From Pseudanabaena sp. BC1403 (GTDB taxonomy: Bacteria > Cyanobacteriota > Cyanobacteriia > Pseudanabaenales > Pseudanabaenaceae): DNA of 64,000 bases. A model generated the notes under the pieces. The model ran no database searches. It saw nothing but the letters and a program-made list of their open reading frames with translations, and was not told the DNA's origin. Both the position numbers and the translations under genes were made by a program. The stretch covers positions 1 through 64,000 of the forward strand of contig NZ_PDDM01000018.1 in assembly GCF_002914585.1 (NCBI RefSeq), read 5' to 3'. This document shows positions 15,614-25,383 of the stretch, piece by piece; within the stretch, counting starts at the first letter, position 1, and the number at the start of each line of letters is the position of its first letter.

Positions 15614-16195
15614 TCAGTCTATTGTCCACCGAGATTCGGGAGGCAATAAACTGAAGTATTGAGAATTAACAATGTTCCAACAGTTGTTGCCGAAGTTGTT
15701 AGGATCTGAATCATACGACCTACCCAAGGCATCGAATATTTTATCGGCACACATTTCCAAAGTGTTTCGTAAGAGGTGGAGTTGGCTAATCAATTCATCT
15801 TCTGTACTGTATTCCCAACGACGGGATGAGTTGTAATCCTCAATTTCGGATTTTTCCTCGAAAGTGAAAGACTTCATAAGCCTATTCCGCTCTTCGTTAG
15901 TGAGTTCGTTAGAAAAAAATGTTTGGTAGTGTGCTGGGAAAGCTAAATTAGTGGGACGATCAAACCTTCCTCCACCACTGTGTATGGGTATGCTATCTGA
16001 TATCAACTGAAGGTTGAGATAAAACTTGTATGGTGGACTAAGATGATTCCACATTGAGCGTTGAACATAGATTAATTCAGCGTAAGTATCGCGTGGTCGA
16101 GTAAATTTTGTATTCTTTGTCGTAAATCCTTTAGCGGCAAGAACTGGTTTGACGATTGTTCGTAGATGTTTTGTAAAGGAGAAGTGTTCAGCCAT
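15614..16195 (-). CDS. DUF4304 family protein
   Basis: A 193-residue protein matching DUF4304 in layout: an N-terminal FSFTKHLRTIVKPVLAAKGF helix, then TRPRDTYAELIYVQRS and FYLNLQL strands, then a C-terminal LLRNTLEMCADKIFDALGR helix. DUF4304 proteins are often found near polymorphic toxin genes and may act as immunity proteins. It is the third gene in a minus-strand set after the 64- and 138-residue genes. No toxin gene is visible nearby, so the immunity role is conjecture. Confidence 0.65.
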   Translation of the reverse strand: MAEHFSFTKHLRTIVKPVLAAKGFTTKNTKFTRPRDTYAELIYVQRSMWNHLSPPYKFYLNLQLISDSIPIHSGGGRFDRPTNLAFPAHYQTFFSNELTNEERNRLMKSFTFEEKSEIEDYNSSRRWEYSTEDELISQLHLLRNTLEMCADKIFDALGRSYDSDPNNFGNNCWNIVNSQYFSLLPPESRWTID

Positions 16196-16238
16196 TTATA
16201 ACCTCATAGATTGAGAGTAATAGTAGAAGTTATAGTTC

Positions 16239-16655
16239 TCAAAAATGCTCCCAAATACCATTGTAATTATCAAGTAATCGATGAGATGGTTGTTTTGGGT
16301 CAAATGCATATAAATGAACAATAACAGGCATCTCTTTGTCCATATGCTCCCAATACAAAACAAACGTTCGATCTTCTAAGTACCATAAACAAGCTTCATT
16401 GACTGGCAACCAGATTGGGAAAGTATCGTCTCCACGCTTGACTATAGTTCCGTTAAAACCAAGATTTTCTGATATGTAGGTAATTGCTTCACGATAATAC
16501 TGTGCAGCCTCGTTATAAGCACTTATAAAATCATTCTCATCATAGTTATTCCAGAAGTCACGAGTTTCATACAATTCAAAACTATCAGCCCATAAGCAGT
16601 CAGATAGGAGAGATTCAAGAGAATGCTTGACTTTATCTAGTAATTCTCCAGACAT
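16239..16655 (-). CDS. hypothetical protein, immunity-like
   Basis: A 138-residue acidic protein rich in aromatic residues (CLWADSFELYETRDFWNNYD, then PIWLPVNEACLWYLEDRTFV, then an IWEHF ending). No domain recognised. Its composition and neighbours (a small membrane protein sharing one base, and DUF4304 43 bases downstream) resemble orphan immunity genes of contact-dependent toxins. This is a guess from context. Confidence 0.55.
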   Translation of the reverse strand: MSGELLDKVKHSLESLLSDCLWADSFELYETRDFWNNYDENDFISAYNEAAQYYREAITYISENLGFNGTIVKRGDDTFPIWLPVNEACLWYLEDRTFVLYWEHMDKEMPVIVHLYAFDPKQPSHRLLDNYNGIWEHF

Positions 16656-16849
16656 TATTTTGGCTCCTTGCAGGTTGGAGTTTTCAATTCACCCTGAAAT
16701 CGAGGAATAACCCAACAAAAAACATTACCAATTACACAGATACATAAACCAAATAAGCCAATACTATCATTGACAACTCCAAATACTCCCAAAAGCAGGA
16801 GCAAAGAACCCAACGAGATCATGTATGAGCCAATTAAACTTAGTTTCAT
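16655..16849 (-). CDS. small two-span membrane protein (64 residues)
   Basis: Two hydrophobic segments, about residues 4-26 (LIGSYMISLGSLLLLLGVFG) and 29-49 (IGLFGLCICVIGNVFCWVI), precede a polar tail KTPTCKEPK. The gene's stop shares one base with the next gene's start at 16655, so they form one operon. Function unknown. Confidence 0.6.
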   Translation of the reverse strand: MKLSLIGSYMISLGSLLLLLGVFGVVNDSIGLFGLCICVIGNVFCWVIPRFQGELKTPTCKEPK

Positions 16850-17019
16850 TGTTCTATTACACAGTTTGACTATTAATTTTATGGTTTAACTCTCATGTTA
16901 ACGAAAATTCAACCTGTGTTTCCCTGCAATGTAAATTTAGGTTGATCTAACAATGTATTAGCCAAAGTTTGTTGTAAGTGACAAAAAATACAGCTAATTA
17001 AGAGATGCTAAAATTCGCT

Positions 17020-17041
17020 AAAAAAAGGGCGCAAAGCGCCC
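17020..17041 (-). terminator. terminator of ndhB
   Basis: On the minus strand GGGCGC-TTT-GCGCCC is followed by six T, 12 bases after the ndhB stop codon. Confidence 0.8.
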
Positions 17042-17052
17042 CAGCTTTAGAT

Positions 17053-18600
17053 TTATTGTGCAGTTGTTGTTAGCACTGCCACTGATTTTGCATTCGGTGC
17101 TTTAGCTTGGAGAAACTTAGTTTCTTTTACAGCTTGATTGGAAAGTGAGAATAGAGGGTTAGAAGCAATACCTGCGATCGCAGTAAATATTAGTGTAAAT
17201 ACGAGCGCTGCCTGTAAAGGCTTCATACCAACCTGAGTCCATGAGATCTCAGGATAATTGCGAATCGACTCAGACATTTCTTGAGGCTCTTTGACCACCA
17301 TCATCTTGACGACGCGGATGTAGTAATAGAGAGAAACTACACTCATGACTAGAGCTAACAATACCAAGCCATAAGCTTGAGCTTGCCAACCAGCCCAGAA
17401 AATGTAGAGCTTACCGAAGAAACCTGCCAGAGGCGGAATCCCCCCAAGGGAGAGTAAGCAAACACTCAGTGCCAAGGTGAGTAGAGGGTCTTTTTGGTAG
17501 AGACCACTGTATTCGCTGATTTGGTCGGTTCCCGTGCGAGAAGCAAACAGAATCACACAGGCAAAAGCACCCATGTTCATGAATAGATACAAGATCAAGT
17601 AAAAGATCATGCTGGCATAGCCTGCTTCGGAGTCGATCGCCATGCCGAGCATCACAAATCCTGCTTGACCGATGGATGAATAAGCAAGCATCCGCTTCAT
17701 ACTGGTTTGCGCGATCGCAACGACGTTGCCCAAAACCATGCTTAGAACTGTCAATACCACAAACACGTAATGCCATTGCAGAGAAGCAAGAGGGAAAACG
17801 GTAATTAAAAATCTGAGAGCAAGTCCAAAACCTGCAACTTTCGAGCCAATCGACAAAAAGGCAACTACAGGAGTTGGTGAGCCTTCATATACATCAGGTG
17901 TCCATTGGTGGAAAGGTACTGCCGAGAGCTTGAAGGAAACTCCCGCAATTACAAACACCATTGAAATGATTAGAGCAGTATTGCTCACGGTGATCTTCGA
18001 TGCGATCGCAGCTAGAGAAGTTTCGCCGCCCGATAGTCCGTATAGCAAAGACATGCCATAGAGGAAAATCGCGGAGCTAGCTGCACCGACTAATAAATAT
18101 TTAAGTGCGGCTTCATTAGAGCGGGGATCGCGTTTGGTATAACCAGAAAGTAAGTATGACGAAATACTCAAGGTTTCTAGGGAGACAAATACCATCACCA
18201 TCTCGTCAGCACCAGTGAGGAACATTCCGCCCAAGGTGGCACTGAGCAAAATCACCAGATATTCACCCACCACTACACCCGACTGCTCCAAATAACGTAC
18301 TGAGACGAGGATCGTTAAGAGAGCCGATAGGGCAATAATGCCGCGAAAAATAATGCTGAGTTTGTCACTATTAAAACTGCCAAGGAAGGCGATCGGGTTT
18401 TCTAAGCCCGTCCATTGCCAGATCAAAGCGCCTGTGGAAACCGCTAAACCTGCGATCGCAATGTAGGGTAGAACATTTGCCGATTTTCGACCTGAAGCAA
18501 TCAGATCGACGATCAATACGAGTACCAATGTCCCAATGACGATTAGTTCTGGCAAGATCGCGCCACTATTGAGCAGAGCATTGAGACTTGCTGTATCCAT
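17053..18600 (-). CDS. ndhB: NAD(P)H-quinone oxidoreductase subunit 2 (NdhB)
   Basis: A 515-residue polytopic protein of the proton-pumping NuoN/NdhB family, part of the thylakoid NDH-1 complex that drives cyclic electron flow, respiration and CO2 uptake. About 14 membrane spans are seen. Conserved blocks include [20 protein letters not shown] with the functional Glu, [20 protein letters not shown], and [33 protein letters not shown] marks the late helices. The length matches cyanobacterial NdhB. It is monocistronic, with a terminator directly downstream. Confidence 0.96.
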   Translation of the reverse strand: MDTASLNALLNSGAILPELIVIGTLVLVLIVDLIASGRKSANVLPYIAIAGLAVSTGALIWQWTGLENPIAFLGSFNSDKLSIIFRGIIALSALLTILVSVRYLEQSGVVVGEYLVILLSATLGGMFLTGADEMVMVFVSLETLSISSYLLSGYTKRDPRSNEAALKYLLVGAASSAIFLYGMSLLYGLSGGETSLAAIASKITVSNTALIISMVFVIAGVSFKLSAVPFHQWTPDVYEGSPTPVVAFLSIGSKVAGFGLALRFLITVFPLASLQWHYVFVVLTVLSMVLGNVVAIAQTSMKRMLAYSSIGQAGFVMLGMAIDSEAGYASMIFYLILYLFMNMGAFACVILFASRTGTDQISEYSGLYQKDPLLTLALSVCLLSLGGIPPLAGFFGKLYIFWAGWQAQAYGLVLLALVMSVVSLYYYIRVVKMMVVKEPQEMSESIRNYPEISWTQVGMKPLQAALVFTLIFTAIAGIASNPLFSLSNQAVKETKFLQAKAPNAKSVAVLTTTAQ

Positions 18601-19061
18601 ACTTAATTCATGTGTTGTTGCTATGGCAATTGTATAGCAAAAATAGAGTCGCTCTTATTTCTTGCAACCTTCTCTATTTGAGAATTACCTGTCAGAAATC
18701 TGCAAGTAAGGTGATGACATCAAACCCTGATCTATCCTTTGGCAGCAGGACTTAGGTAGATTTTGTCCTAACTATAGTCAGCTCAATATATAGATAAAAT
18801 ACTATGTATTGTATAAAAATAATAGACTTTACTCTATTAAGGTTTAACTCTAAGATATCAATAGCAACGAATCAATCGTTCTCAAGTTTTTTCGCTAAGT
18901 CTTCTCATAACTTAGCCTCTAAATCTGGGTGAGTTGAGATTGCCTTTAAATTTGCAAGCTGCAATTTAACTAAGGGCGATCGCAGCTTGGCTTTGCGCTG
19001 ACTTAAATAACACCTTAAAAATTTAATCACTTTTTCTAACGTCAATTAAAGGAACGAAATT
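18601..19061 (+). promoter_or_regulatory. upstream region of the nrt operon with an inverted repeat at 18946-18969
   Basis: This 461-bp spacer separates divergent ndhB and nrtA and has no gene. At 18946-18969 a near-palindrome contains TTGCA-AGC-TGCAA within T/A-rich flanks. This has the T-N11-A form of LysR-type operators, such as those for NtcB or CmpR. I found no GTA-N8-TAC NtcA site. AAAGGAA lies just ahead of the nrtA ATG as ribosome binding site. A HIP1 octamer follows the inverted repeat. The regulator is inferred. Confidence 0.35.
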
Positions 19062-20414
19062 ATGTCTGATTTCAAGCACAACATTTCACGGCGGCGCTTT
19101 ATCGCCACAGCAGGAGCAACCGCTCTCAGCTCAGTTTTGCTCAAAGGCTGTCTTGGTAATCCCCCCGAAGACACCCCAACTATTACTTCGGCACAGGCTA
19201 CCAAAATCAGTATTCCCACTGAGCAAGTCCCAGAGATTACAAAAGTGAGACTTGGATATTTGCCAATTATTGAAGCCGCCCCTTTGATTATTGCTAAAGA
19301 AAAAGGCTTTTTTGCTAAGTATGGAATGACTGATGTCGATATCTCCAAGCAAGCCAACTGGGGCGCAGCTAGAGATAATGCCAAAATTGGCTCTTCCGCA
19401 GGTGGTATCGATGGCGGTCAGTGGCAAATGCCCATGCCTTATCTGATTTCGGAGGGCATCATTACTGACAATCTCAAAATACCCATGTATGTATTGCTGC
19501 AATTGAATACACAGGGAAATGCGATCGCGATCGCGGATAAGCACAAAGACAAAGGCTTGACGCTAAAAGCAGATAAGGCAAAAGCTTTATTCGACAAAAT
19601 GAAGTCTGATGGCACTAGATTTAAGGCTGCTTACACCTTCCCAAAATCTAATCAAGAATTTTGGATTCGTTATTGGTTAGCCGCTAATGGAGTCGATCCT
19701 GATGCTGACATTGAACTGTTGACTGTGCCTGCCGCTCAAACTGTGGCAAACATGAAAACTGGTTCGATGGATGCCTTCAGCACAGGAGACCCTTGGCCCT
19801 ATCGCATCGTTAAAGAGAAGATAGGCTTTATTCCTGCGCTGACTGCGGAAATTTGGAAAGGACATCCTGAGGAATATCTAGCAATGCGAGCTGATTGGGT
19901 GGATAAGTATCCTAAAGCGACAAAGGCTATCCTAAAGGCGATTATGGAAGCTCAGCAATGGTGTGACAACTTCGATAATCGCAAAGAATTAGTGCAGATT
20001 GTTTCCGTCAAAAATTATTTTGGTGTCGATCCTGAAATTCTTGAAGACACGATGATGGGCAAGTATGACATGGGTGATGGTCGCATCATCAATGACAAGA
20101 GCATGGCTCCACTCTATTGGAAAGACTCGAAAGGGAATGTTTCCTATCCATATCAAAGTCATGATCTCTGGTTCATTACCGAAAGCGTGCGTTGGGGATT
20201 TTTGCCAAAGGATTCTCTAGCTACAGCTAAGGATTGGATCAAAAAAGTGAATCGTGAGGATCTTTGGCGTGAGGCGGCAAAAGAAGCTGGTATTCCTGCT
20301 GCCGACATTCCGACTAGTACTTCTCGCGGTATTGAAGAATTCTTCGATGGCACAAAGTTCGATCCAGAGAATCCACAAGCCTATCTTGATGGTTTGAAGA
20401 TCAAGAAGGCATAA
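19062..20414 (+). CDS. nrtA: nitrate-type ABC transporter substrate-binding lipoprotein
   Basis: A 450-residue periplasmic anion-binding protein of the NrtA/CmpA family. The N-terminus has a twin-arginine [10 protein letters not shown] motif and lipobox-like LLKGC, so it is probably a folded-exported, membrane-anchored lipoprotein. Family blocks include [36 protein letters not shown] and [12 protein letters not shown] Lys in [10 protein letters not shown] (residue 266) lies where I recall Synechocystis NrtA having a nitrate-contacting Lys and CmpA an acidic residue, which favours nitrate over bicarbonate. It is first in the operon with porin, nrtB, nrtC and nrtD. Confidence 0.88.
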   Translation: MSDFKHNISRRRFIATAGATALSSVLLKGCLGNPPEDTPTITSAQATKISIPTEQVPEITKVRLGYLPIIEAAPLIIAKEKGFFAKYGMTDVDISKQANWGAARDNAKIGSSAGGIDGGQWQMPMPYLISEGIITDNLKIPMYVLLQLNTQGNAIAIADKHKDKGLTLKADKAKALFDKMKSDGTRFKAAYTFPKSNQEFWIRYWLAANGVDPDADIELLTVPAAQTVANMKTGSMDAFSTGDPWPYRIVKEKIGFIPALTAEIWKGHPEEYLAMRADWVDKYPKATKAILKAIMEAQQWCDNFDNRKELVQIVSVKNYFGVDPEILEDTMMGKYDMGDGRIINDKSMAPLYWKDSKGNVSYPYQSHDLWFITESVRWGFLPKDSLATAKDWIKKVNREDLWREAAKEAGIPAADIPTSTSRGIEEFFDGTKFDPENPQAYLDGLKIKKA

Positions 20415-20463
20415 CTAAAAAATCTAAATAACAACCTAAAAATTACTGTGTGAGGAATATCAA

Positions 20464-22239
20464 ATGAAGAAAATTTACTCTATTGCCAAGATTGGTCTAA
20501 TTTTGTCTGGTTTGCAGCTATCTTATGGTGCGATCGCTGTCTCTGCCGAAACAAAAACTGAAACAAAAACTGCTGTTGATTCAAAAACTCTTGTTCTCGC
20601 AGAAAATGTAACTCCATCAACTTCTAGTAGCAATAAAGCTCCTAGTTCTGAAGTGTCTCAGTTGAGTGCCGAAATTCGCCGTGACACTATCAGTACTAAT
20701 ACAACTGCTCAGAATGTCACATCTGTTTCGCAGCTATCTGATGTGCGTCCCACTGATTGGGCTTTTACAGCTTTGCAGTCTCTCGTTGAGCGCTACGGTT
20801 GTATTGCAGGATATCCCGATCGCACATTTCGCGGCAAACAAGCAACCTCACGCTATGAGTTTGCGGCTGGCTTAAATGCCTGTCTCGACAAAATCAACGA
20901 GATCATTTCTGCTGGACTAGCTGACAAGGTTAGCAAAGAAGACCTTGCAACTTTGCAAAAGCTTCAAGAAGAGTTTGCTGCGGAACTTGCTACTTTGCGT
21001 GGTCGTGTTGATGCCCTTGATGCGAAGACCGCCAAGCTTGAGGCGCAACAATTCTCGACCACAACCAAACTAAGTGGAGAAGCGATTTTCAGCGTTTCGG
21101 GTGCAACAGGTGCAAATACTGGGGGCACAAACACTAACATTGTTTTTAATAATCGTGTACGCCTGAATTTATTAACCAGCTTCACTGGTAAGGACTTATT
21201 GATTACGGGCTTGCAAGCTACAAATATCAATAGTCTAGCTGAACCTTTAGGCTATGCCGATCCCCTTGGTAGTTCTAGTAATGTCCGATTGGGATTTGAG
21301 AATCAATTCCTCAATTTCAATCCATCTAACTCCAATACAGCAGCCGCAAACTCGGTCAACCTTTACAAGTTACTCTACATTTTCCCTGTTGCTGATAAGC
21401 TGACGATGTTTGCTGGTTCTAATGCAGAAGTTTCCGACGCTTTCCCAGCGATCAGTCCTTTTGCTAGTGAAGGTCAAGGTTCGATCTCTCGCTTTGGTCA
21501 AGGTTTAAATGCTGCGACTCGTGTATCTGGAGGTACATCTGGTACTGGGCTAGCTGCTGCCGTTGGTTTTATTTGGGCTCTTTCCGATCAGGTCGATTTT
21601 AGAGCTTTATATGGAAGTGTTAACTCTGCGATCGCTACTAATAGTCCCACTACTCTACTTGGAGCAGGATTCTTTGGCGGTAGTAGCGTTGCGGCTGCTC
21701 AATTAACTCTCAAACCCACTTCTACTCTTGATATTGGGCTCAACTATGCCAATAGCTATCACCAGATTAATATTTTGGGGACTGGCTTAGCTCGCGCAGA
21801 CATTGGTGCAATTAATGCAGGAGGACTAGGCAACCCCATCAAGATGGACTCCGTAGGTGCAACTTTGACTTGGCGCTTTGCTCCCAAGGTTGCCTTTAAT
21901 GTATCGGGTGCTTGGATCTTTGCAAACCTTACTGGTGTCAATGCTTCAACTACCTTTACTAGTTGGATGACAGGATTCCATTTCAGTGATGTATTCAATG
22001 AAGGAAATACAGCTGGAATTATCTTTGGGCAACCTCTTGCACGGAGTTCAGCAGGTGGGATTGCCACGATTCCCACTGGATTGACGGCAACTCCATATCA
22101 TTTAGAAGGTTATTTCAATTTTAAATTGTCCAAAAACATCAGTGTTACTCCAGGCGTATTCTTTGTGTTTAATCCAGAGGGTATCAATAACGCGCCTACT
22201 GCGACTGTCGGTGTAGTTCGGACAACATTCACATTCTAG
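20464..22239 (+). CDS. SLH/OprB-type outer-membrane porin in the nrt operon
   Basis: A 591-residue porin. After a signal peptide (IGLILSGLQLSYGAIAVSA) and a Ser/Thr-rich linker, an S-layer-homology domain is seen (VRPTDWAFTALQSLVERYGC, then GYPDRTFRGKQATSRYEFAA), followed by a coiled coil (EELATLQKLQ-like heptads, VDALDAKTAKLEAQ) and a C-terminal beta-barrel of the OprB type ending in aromatic TFTF. This is the standard layout of cyanobacterial major porins. It lies 49 bases after nrtA and 56 before nrtB, all on one strand, so it is probably the outer-membrane entry for the transporter's substrate. Confidence 0.88.
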   Translation: MKKIYSIAKIGLILSGLQLSYGAIAVSAETKTETKTAVDSKTLVLAENVTPSTSSSNKAPSSEVSQLSAEIRRDTISTNTTAQNVTSVSQLSDVRPTDWAFTALQSLVERYGCIAGYPDRTFRGKQATSRYEFAAGLNACLDKINEIISAGLADKVSKEDLATLQKLQEEFAAELATLRGRVDALDAKTAKLEAQQFSTTTKLSGEAIFSVSGATGANTGGTNTNIVFNNRVRLNLLTSFTGKDLLITGLQATNINSLAEPLGYADPLGSSSNVRLGFENQFLNFNPSNSNTAAANSVNLYKLLYIFPVADKLTMFAGSNAEVSDAFPAISPFASEGQGSISRFGQGLNAATRVSGGTSGTGLAAAVGFIWALSDQVDFRALYGSVNSAIATNSPTTLLGAGFFGGSSVAAAQLTLKPTSTLDIGLNYANSYHQINILGTGLARADIGAINAGGLGNPIKMDSVGATLTWRFAPKVAFNVSGAWIFANLTGVNASTTFTSWMTGFHFSDVFNEGNTAGIIFGQPLARSSAGGIATIPTGLTATPYHLEGYFNFKLSKNISVTPGVFFVFNPEGINNAPTATVGVVRTTFTF

Positions 22240-22295
22240 GGTTTTCAGCTAAGAACAGTTTTAATCAACAATAAAAAAGTAGGAGTAACAAGTTT

Positions 22296-23132
22296 ATGGC
22301 AGCAAGTATTGGTAATCGCAATTCGTCAAATGCGATCGCGAAGTTTTGGCAGAAAAATGCTCAAAATTGGGCGCTCCCAATCATTGGGATTTTAGGATTT
22401 CTCGCTGTATGGCAACTTCTCTCAAGCATTGGCTTAGTTAAATTGCCTGGGCCATGGAATATTATGCTTGAGAAATCCACTCGTAATTTATTGCTTTATC
22501 CTTTCTTCGATCGCGGTGGTACGGACAAAGGGCTATTCTGGCAGACTCTGGCTAGCTTTGAGCGCGTGGCTAAGGGTTACTCATTAGCGGCTGTCGTCGG
22601 TATTGGAGTCGGGATTCTAGTTGGCACTAATGCGGTTATTGACAAAGCTCTCGATCCATTGTTCCAATTTTTGCGCACCGTTCCACCACTTGCTTGGGTT
22701 CCGATCGCACTTGCTGCACTCCGTCAAAATGAACCAGCCGCCTTGTTTGTTATCTTCATCACCGCAGTTTGGCCAATCCTATTAAACACTGCCGTAGGCG
22801 TTAAGCAAATCCCTCAAGACTACCGCAACGTTTCACGAGTGCTACAACTTTCACGCCAAAAGTATTTCTTTAAGATTCTGATTCCTTCCGCTCTTCCCTA
22901 TATCTTCACTGGTCTACGCATTTCCATCGGTCTTGCATGGCTCGCGATTATCGCCGCAGAAATCATCATGTCAGGTATCGTCGGTATCGGCTTCTTTATT
23001 TGGAATGCTTACACTAACGATAAGGTCGGTGAAGTTATTCTGGCTCTAGTTTATATCGGTGCTGTTGGCTTGATCCTTGACCGTGCCATCGGCTGGCTTC
23101 AGAACGTGATTTTGCCTGAAGAACAGAAGTAG
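22296..23132 (+). CDS. nrtB: nitrate-type ABC transporter permease
   Basis: A 278-residue BPD-type inner-membrane permease of the NrtB/CmpB/SsuC family. There are about six spans, starting with LPIIGILGFLAVWQLLSSIG. The cytoplasmic EAA-type loop is seen as VSRVLQLSRQKYFFKILIPS, preceded by TVPPLAWVPIALAAL. The final region LAWLAIIAAEIIMSGIVGIG is family-typical. It forms the membrane channel powered by NrtC and NrtD. AAAGTAGGAG gives a plausible ribosome binding site. A C-rich palindromic repeat follows before nrtC. Confidence 0.9.
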   Translation: MAASIGNRNSSNAIAKFWQKNAQNWALPIIGILGFLAVWQLLSSIGLVKLPGPWNIMLEKSTRNLLLYPFFDRGGTDKGLFWQTLASFERVAKGYSLAAVVGIGVGILVGTNAVIDKALDPLFQFLRTVPPLAWVPIALAALRQNEPAALFVIFITAVWPILLNTAVGVKQIPQDYRNVSRVLQLSRQKYFFKILIPSALPYIFTGLRISIGLAWLAIIAAEIIMSGIVGIGFFIWNAYTNDKVGEVILALVYIGAVGLILDRAIGWLQNVILPEEQK

Positions 23133-23141
23133 ATTGAAATA

Positions 23142-23221
23142 CCCCCCTTAGTCCCCCCTTGCAAGGGGGGAGATAAGAGATCTTATTCCCTCCCCTTATA
23201 AGGGGAGGGTTAGGGAGGGGT
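23142..23221. repeat. C/G-run palindromic repeat between nrtB and nrtC
   Basis: Two G/C-run hairpins in series: CCCCCCTTGCAAGGGGGG and CCCTCCCCTTATAAGGGGAGGG, joined by ATAAGAGATCTTAT. Elements of this type are widespread in cyanobacteria. Inside an operon it may weaken or stabilise the transcript between nrtB and nrtC. Confidence 0.75.
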
Positions 23222-23254
23222 TCAAGATTAATGTTATAAGAGGAGAATTTTAAA

Positions 23255-25252
23255 ATGAGTAGTTTTGTTTCAGTTGATCAAGTTGAGAGAACATTTCCCT
23301 TAGGCGGTGGCAAAGAATATATTGCGCTTAAAGGAATTGACTTACGTATTAAAAAAGGTGAATTTATTTCCCTCATCGGTCACTCTGGCTGTGGGAAATC
23401 AACTTTACTAAATATGATCGCAGGATTAGATCTGCCCACTGGCGGAGTCGTCATGCTCGAAGATGAGCGTGTATCCCGTCCAGGCCCCGATCGCATGGTC
23501 GTATTTCAGAACTATTCACTTTTGCCTTGGCTATCGGTACGCGACAATGTGGCTCTGGCTGTCGATGAGGTTCTATCGAATTTACCCAAAGATGAGCGCC
23601 ATGCTTTAGTTGAGCGTTATGTAAACATGGTGGGGCTAGCCCATGCGATCGATAAGCCGCCCACACAGCTATCGGGTGGTATGCGTCAGAGGGTTGCGAT
23701 CGCACGAGCTCTCGCAGTCAGACCTAAATTATTACTTCTTGATGAACCTTTCGGAGCCTTGGATGCGCTGACCCGTGGCAATCTGCAAGAGAAATTAATG
23801 CAGATTTGTAATGAAGACCAAATTACGGCGGTAATGGTTACGCACGATGTCGATGAAGCGGTATTGCTAAGCGATCGCATTGTTATGCTCACCAATGGGC
23901 CATCTTCAAAAATTGGCGGTATTTTGGAAGTGGATATTCCTCGCCCTCGCCAAAGACTAGAAGCCGTTAAGCATCCGAGCTATTACAGCTTACGCAGTGA
24001 GATTATCTATTTCTTAAATCAACAGAAGCGCGTTAAAAAGCTCAATGCACGGACTGTTACTACAGTTGCTCGGCATGGATTGGAAAAAGTTAATCTAGAG
24101 ATTGGCTTCGTTCCCTTAACAGCCTGTGCACCGATCGCAGTTGCTAAAGAGAAAGGCTTTTTTCAAAAGCATGGACTTGATGAAGTATCCCTAGTGCGTG
24201 AAACCAGTTGGCGCGGCATTGTCGATGGTATCGCAGGTGGTTATCTTGATGCTGCACAAATGCCTTCAGGCTTGCCAATGTGGATGACCCTCGGCGGTGC
24301 TGGCGCTTGCAAACCAATTGTGACGGCGCTAACCATGACTCGTAATGGTAACGCGATTAGTCTCGATCGCCGCTTTTACGATCGCGGTATTCATACTCTT
24401 GCTGATTTTAAAGCGATGCTGCAAAATACTCGCGATCGCTCTCACCGCATGGGTGTAGTCCATCCATCTTCCATGCATAATCTGCTACTGCGCTACTGGT
24501 TAGCCGCAGGTGGCATTGACCCCGATCACGATGTCGAGCTAAAAACAATTCCACCAGCGCAAATGGTCGTTGACCTTAAAGCAGGCAGTATCGATGGTTT
24601 CTGTGTCGGTGAACCTTGGAACTTCCGCGCCGCGATGGAAAATATCGGCTTTACCGTTGCAACGGATTTAGAAATTTGGCAAGGACATCCTGGCAAGGTT
24701 CTCGGTGTACGCGAAGATTGGGCAAATGCCTATCCCAACACCCACATCGCTCTCGTCAAGGCATTACTAGAAGCCTGTATGTATTGCTCCGATCCCAATA
24801 ATGCCGAAGAGATTCGCCAAATACTCTCTCGCCGAGCCTATGTCAGCACTAATGTCAATTACATCCATTTAGGGAATCCTGATGATGTCACCTGTGCGAT
24901 CGACTCCCCAATGCGCGAACCTGCTCACCACCAGTTCTATGGTGCTGGTGTCAATCGCCCTAGCCGTTCTGAACATCTCTGGCATATTACCCAGATGGCA
25001 CGTTGGGGCGATGTTCCCTTCCCTCGCAACTGGGTAGAAGTTCTTGAAAAGAGCTGTCGGGTTGGAGTGTTCAGTACAGCAGCGCGTGAGCTTGGGTTGA
25101 CAGATATCACCTATAGTCGCAATGCGATTCAACTCTTTGATGACATTCCCTTTAATGCCGAAGATCCGATCGCCTATCTCAACCAGCTAGAGATTAAGCG
25201 CAATATCACGATGGCAGAAATTGGCATGGACTCTATGCGAATGGTTGCTTAA
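23255..25252 (+). CDS. nrtC: nitrate-type ABC transporter ATPase fused to a binding-protein domain
   Basis: A 665-residue fusion. Residues about 5-255 are an ABC ATPase: Walker A GHSGCGKSTLL, signature LSGGMRQR, Walker B LLLLDEPFGALD, switch VMVTHDVDEA. Residues about 280-655 are an NrtA-like domain (VNLEIGFVPLTACAPIAVAKEKG, SIDGFCVGEPWNFRAAMENIG) with no signal peptide, so it lies on the cytoplasmic face and can act as a regulatory sensor. This architecture is diagnostic of NrtC/CmpC. The residue matching NrtA Lys266 is Gln here (EIWQGHPGK). GAGGAG precedes the ATG. Confidence 0.93.
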   Translation: MSSFVSVDQVERTFPLGGGKEYIALKGIDLRIKKGEFISLIGHSGCGKSTLLNMIAGLDLPTGGVVMLEDERVSRPGPDRMVVFQNYSLLPWLSVRDNVALAVDEVLSNLPKDERHALVERYVNMVGLAHAIDKPPTQLSGGMRQRVAIARALAVRPKLLLLDEPFGALDALTRGNLQEKLMQICNEDQITAVMVTHDVDEAVLLSDRIVMLTNGPSSKIGGILEVDIPRPRQRLEAVKHPSYYSLRSEIIYFLNQQKRVKKLNARTVTTVARHGLEKVNLEIGFVPLTACAPIAVAKEKGFFQKHGLDEVSLVRETSWRGIVDGIAGGYLDAAQMPSGLPMWMTLGGAGACKPIVTALTMTRNGNAISLDRRFYDRGIHTLADFKAMLQNTRDRSHRMGVVHPSSMHNLLLRYWLAAGGIDPDHDVELKTIPPAQMVVDLKAGSIDGFCVGEPWNFRAAMENIGFTVATDLEIWQGHPGKVLGVREDWANAYPNTHIALVKALLEACMYCSDPNNAEEIRQILSRRAYVSTNVNYIHLGNPDDVTCAIDSPMREPAHHQFYGAGVNRPSRSEHLWHITQMARWGDVPFPRNWVEVLEKSCRVGVFSTAARELGLTDITYSRNAIQLFDDIPFNAEDPIAYLNQLEIKRNITMAEIGMDSMRMVA

Positions 25253-25256
25253 ATGC

Positions 25257-25340
25257 GATCCCCCTCAATCCCCCTTAAAAAGGGGGAAGAAGATAATTAA
25301 TTGATTCTCCCCCCTTTTTAAGGGGGGCTGGGGGGGATCT
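25257..25340. repeat. G/C-run long hairpin between nrtC and nrtD
   Basis: Arms of about 30 bases (GATCCCCC...CCCCCTTAAAAAGGGGG and its approximate complement ending GGGGGGGATC) around an AT-rich loop. Each arm is itself a small hairpin. It begins five bases after the nrtC stop and could tune expression of nrtD relative to the upstream genes. Confidence 0.75.
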
Positions 25341-25383
25341 AAATCTCAAACTTTAAGAACAAAATTAAAAAGTTAAAAAGAAC

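Noticed and set aside
18601-19061. NtcA-binding site GTA-N8-TAC before nrtA
   Set aside because: All GTA triplets in the spacer were followed eight bases later by something other than TAC.
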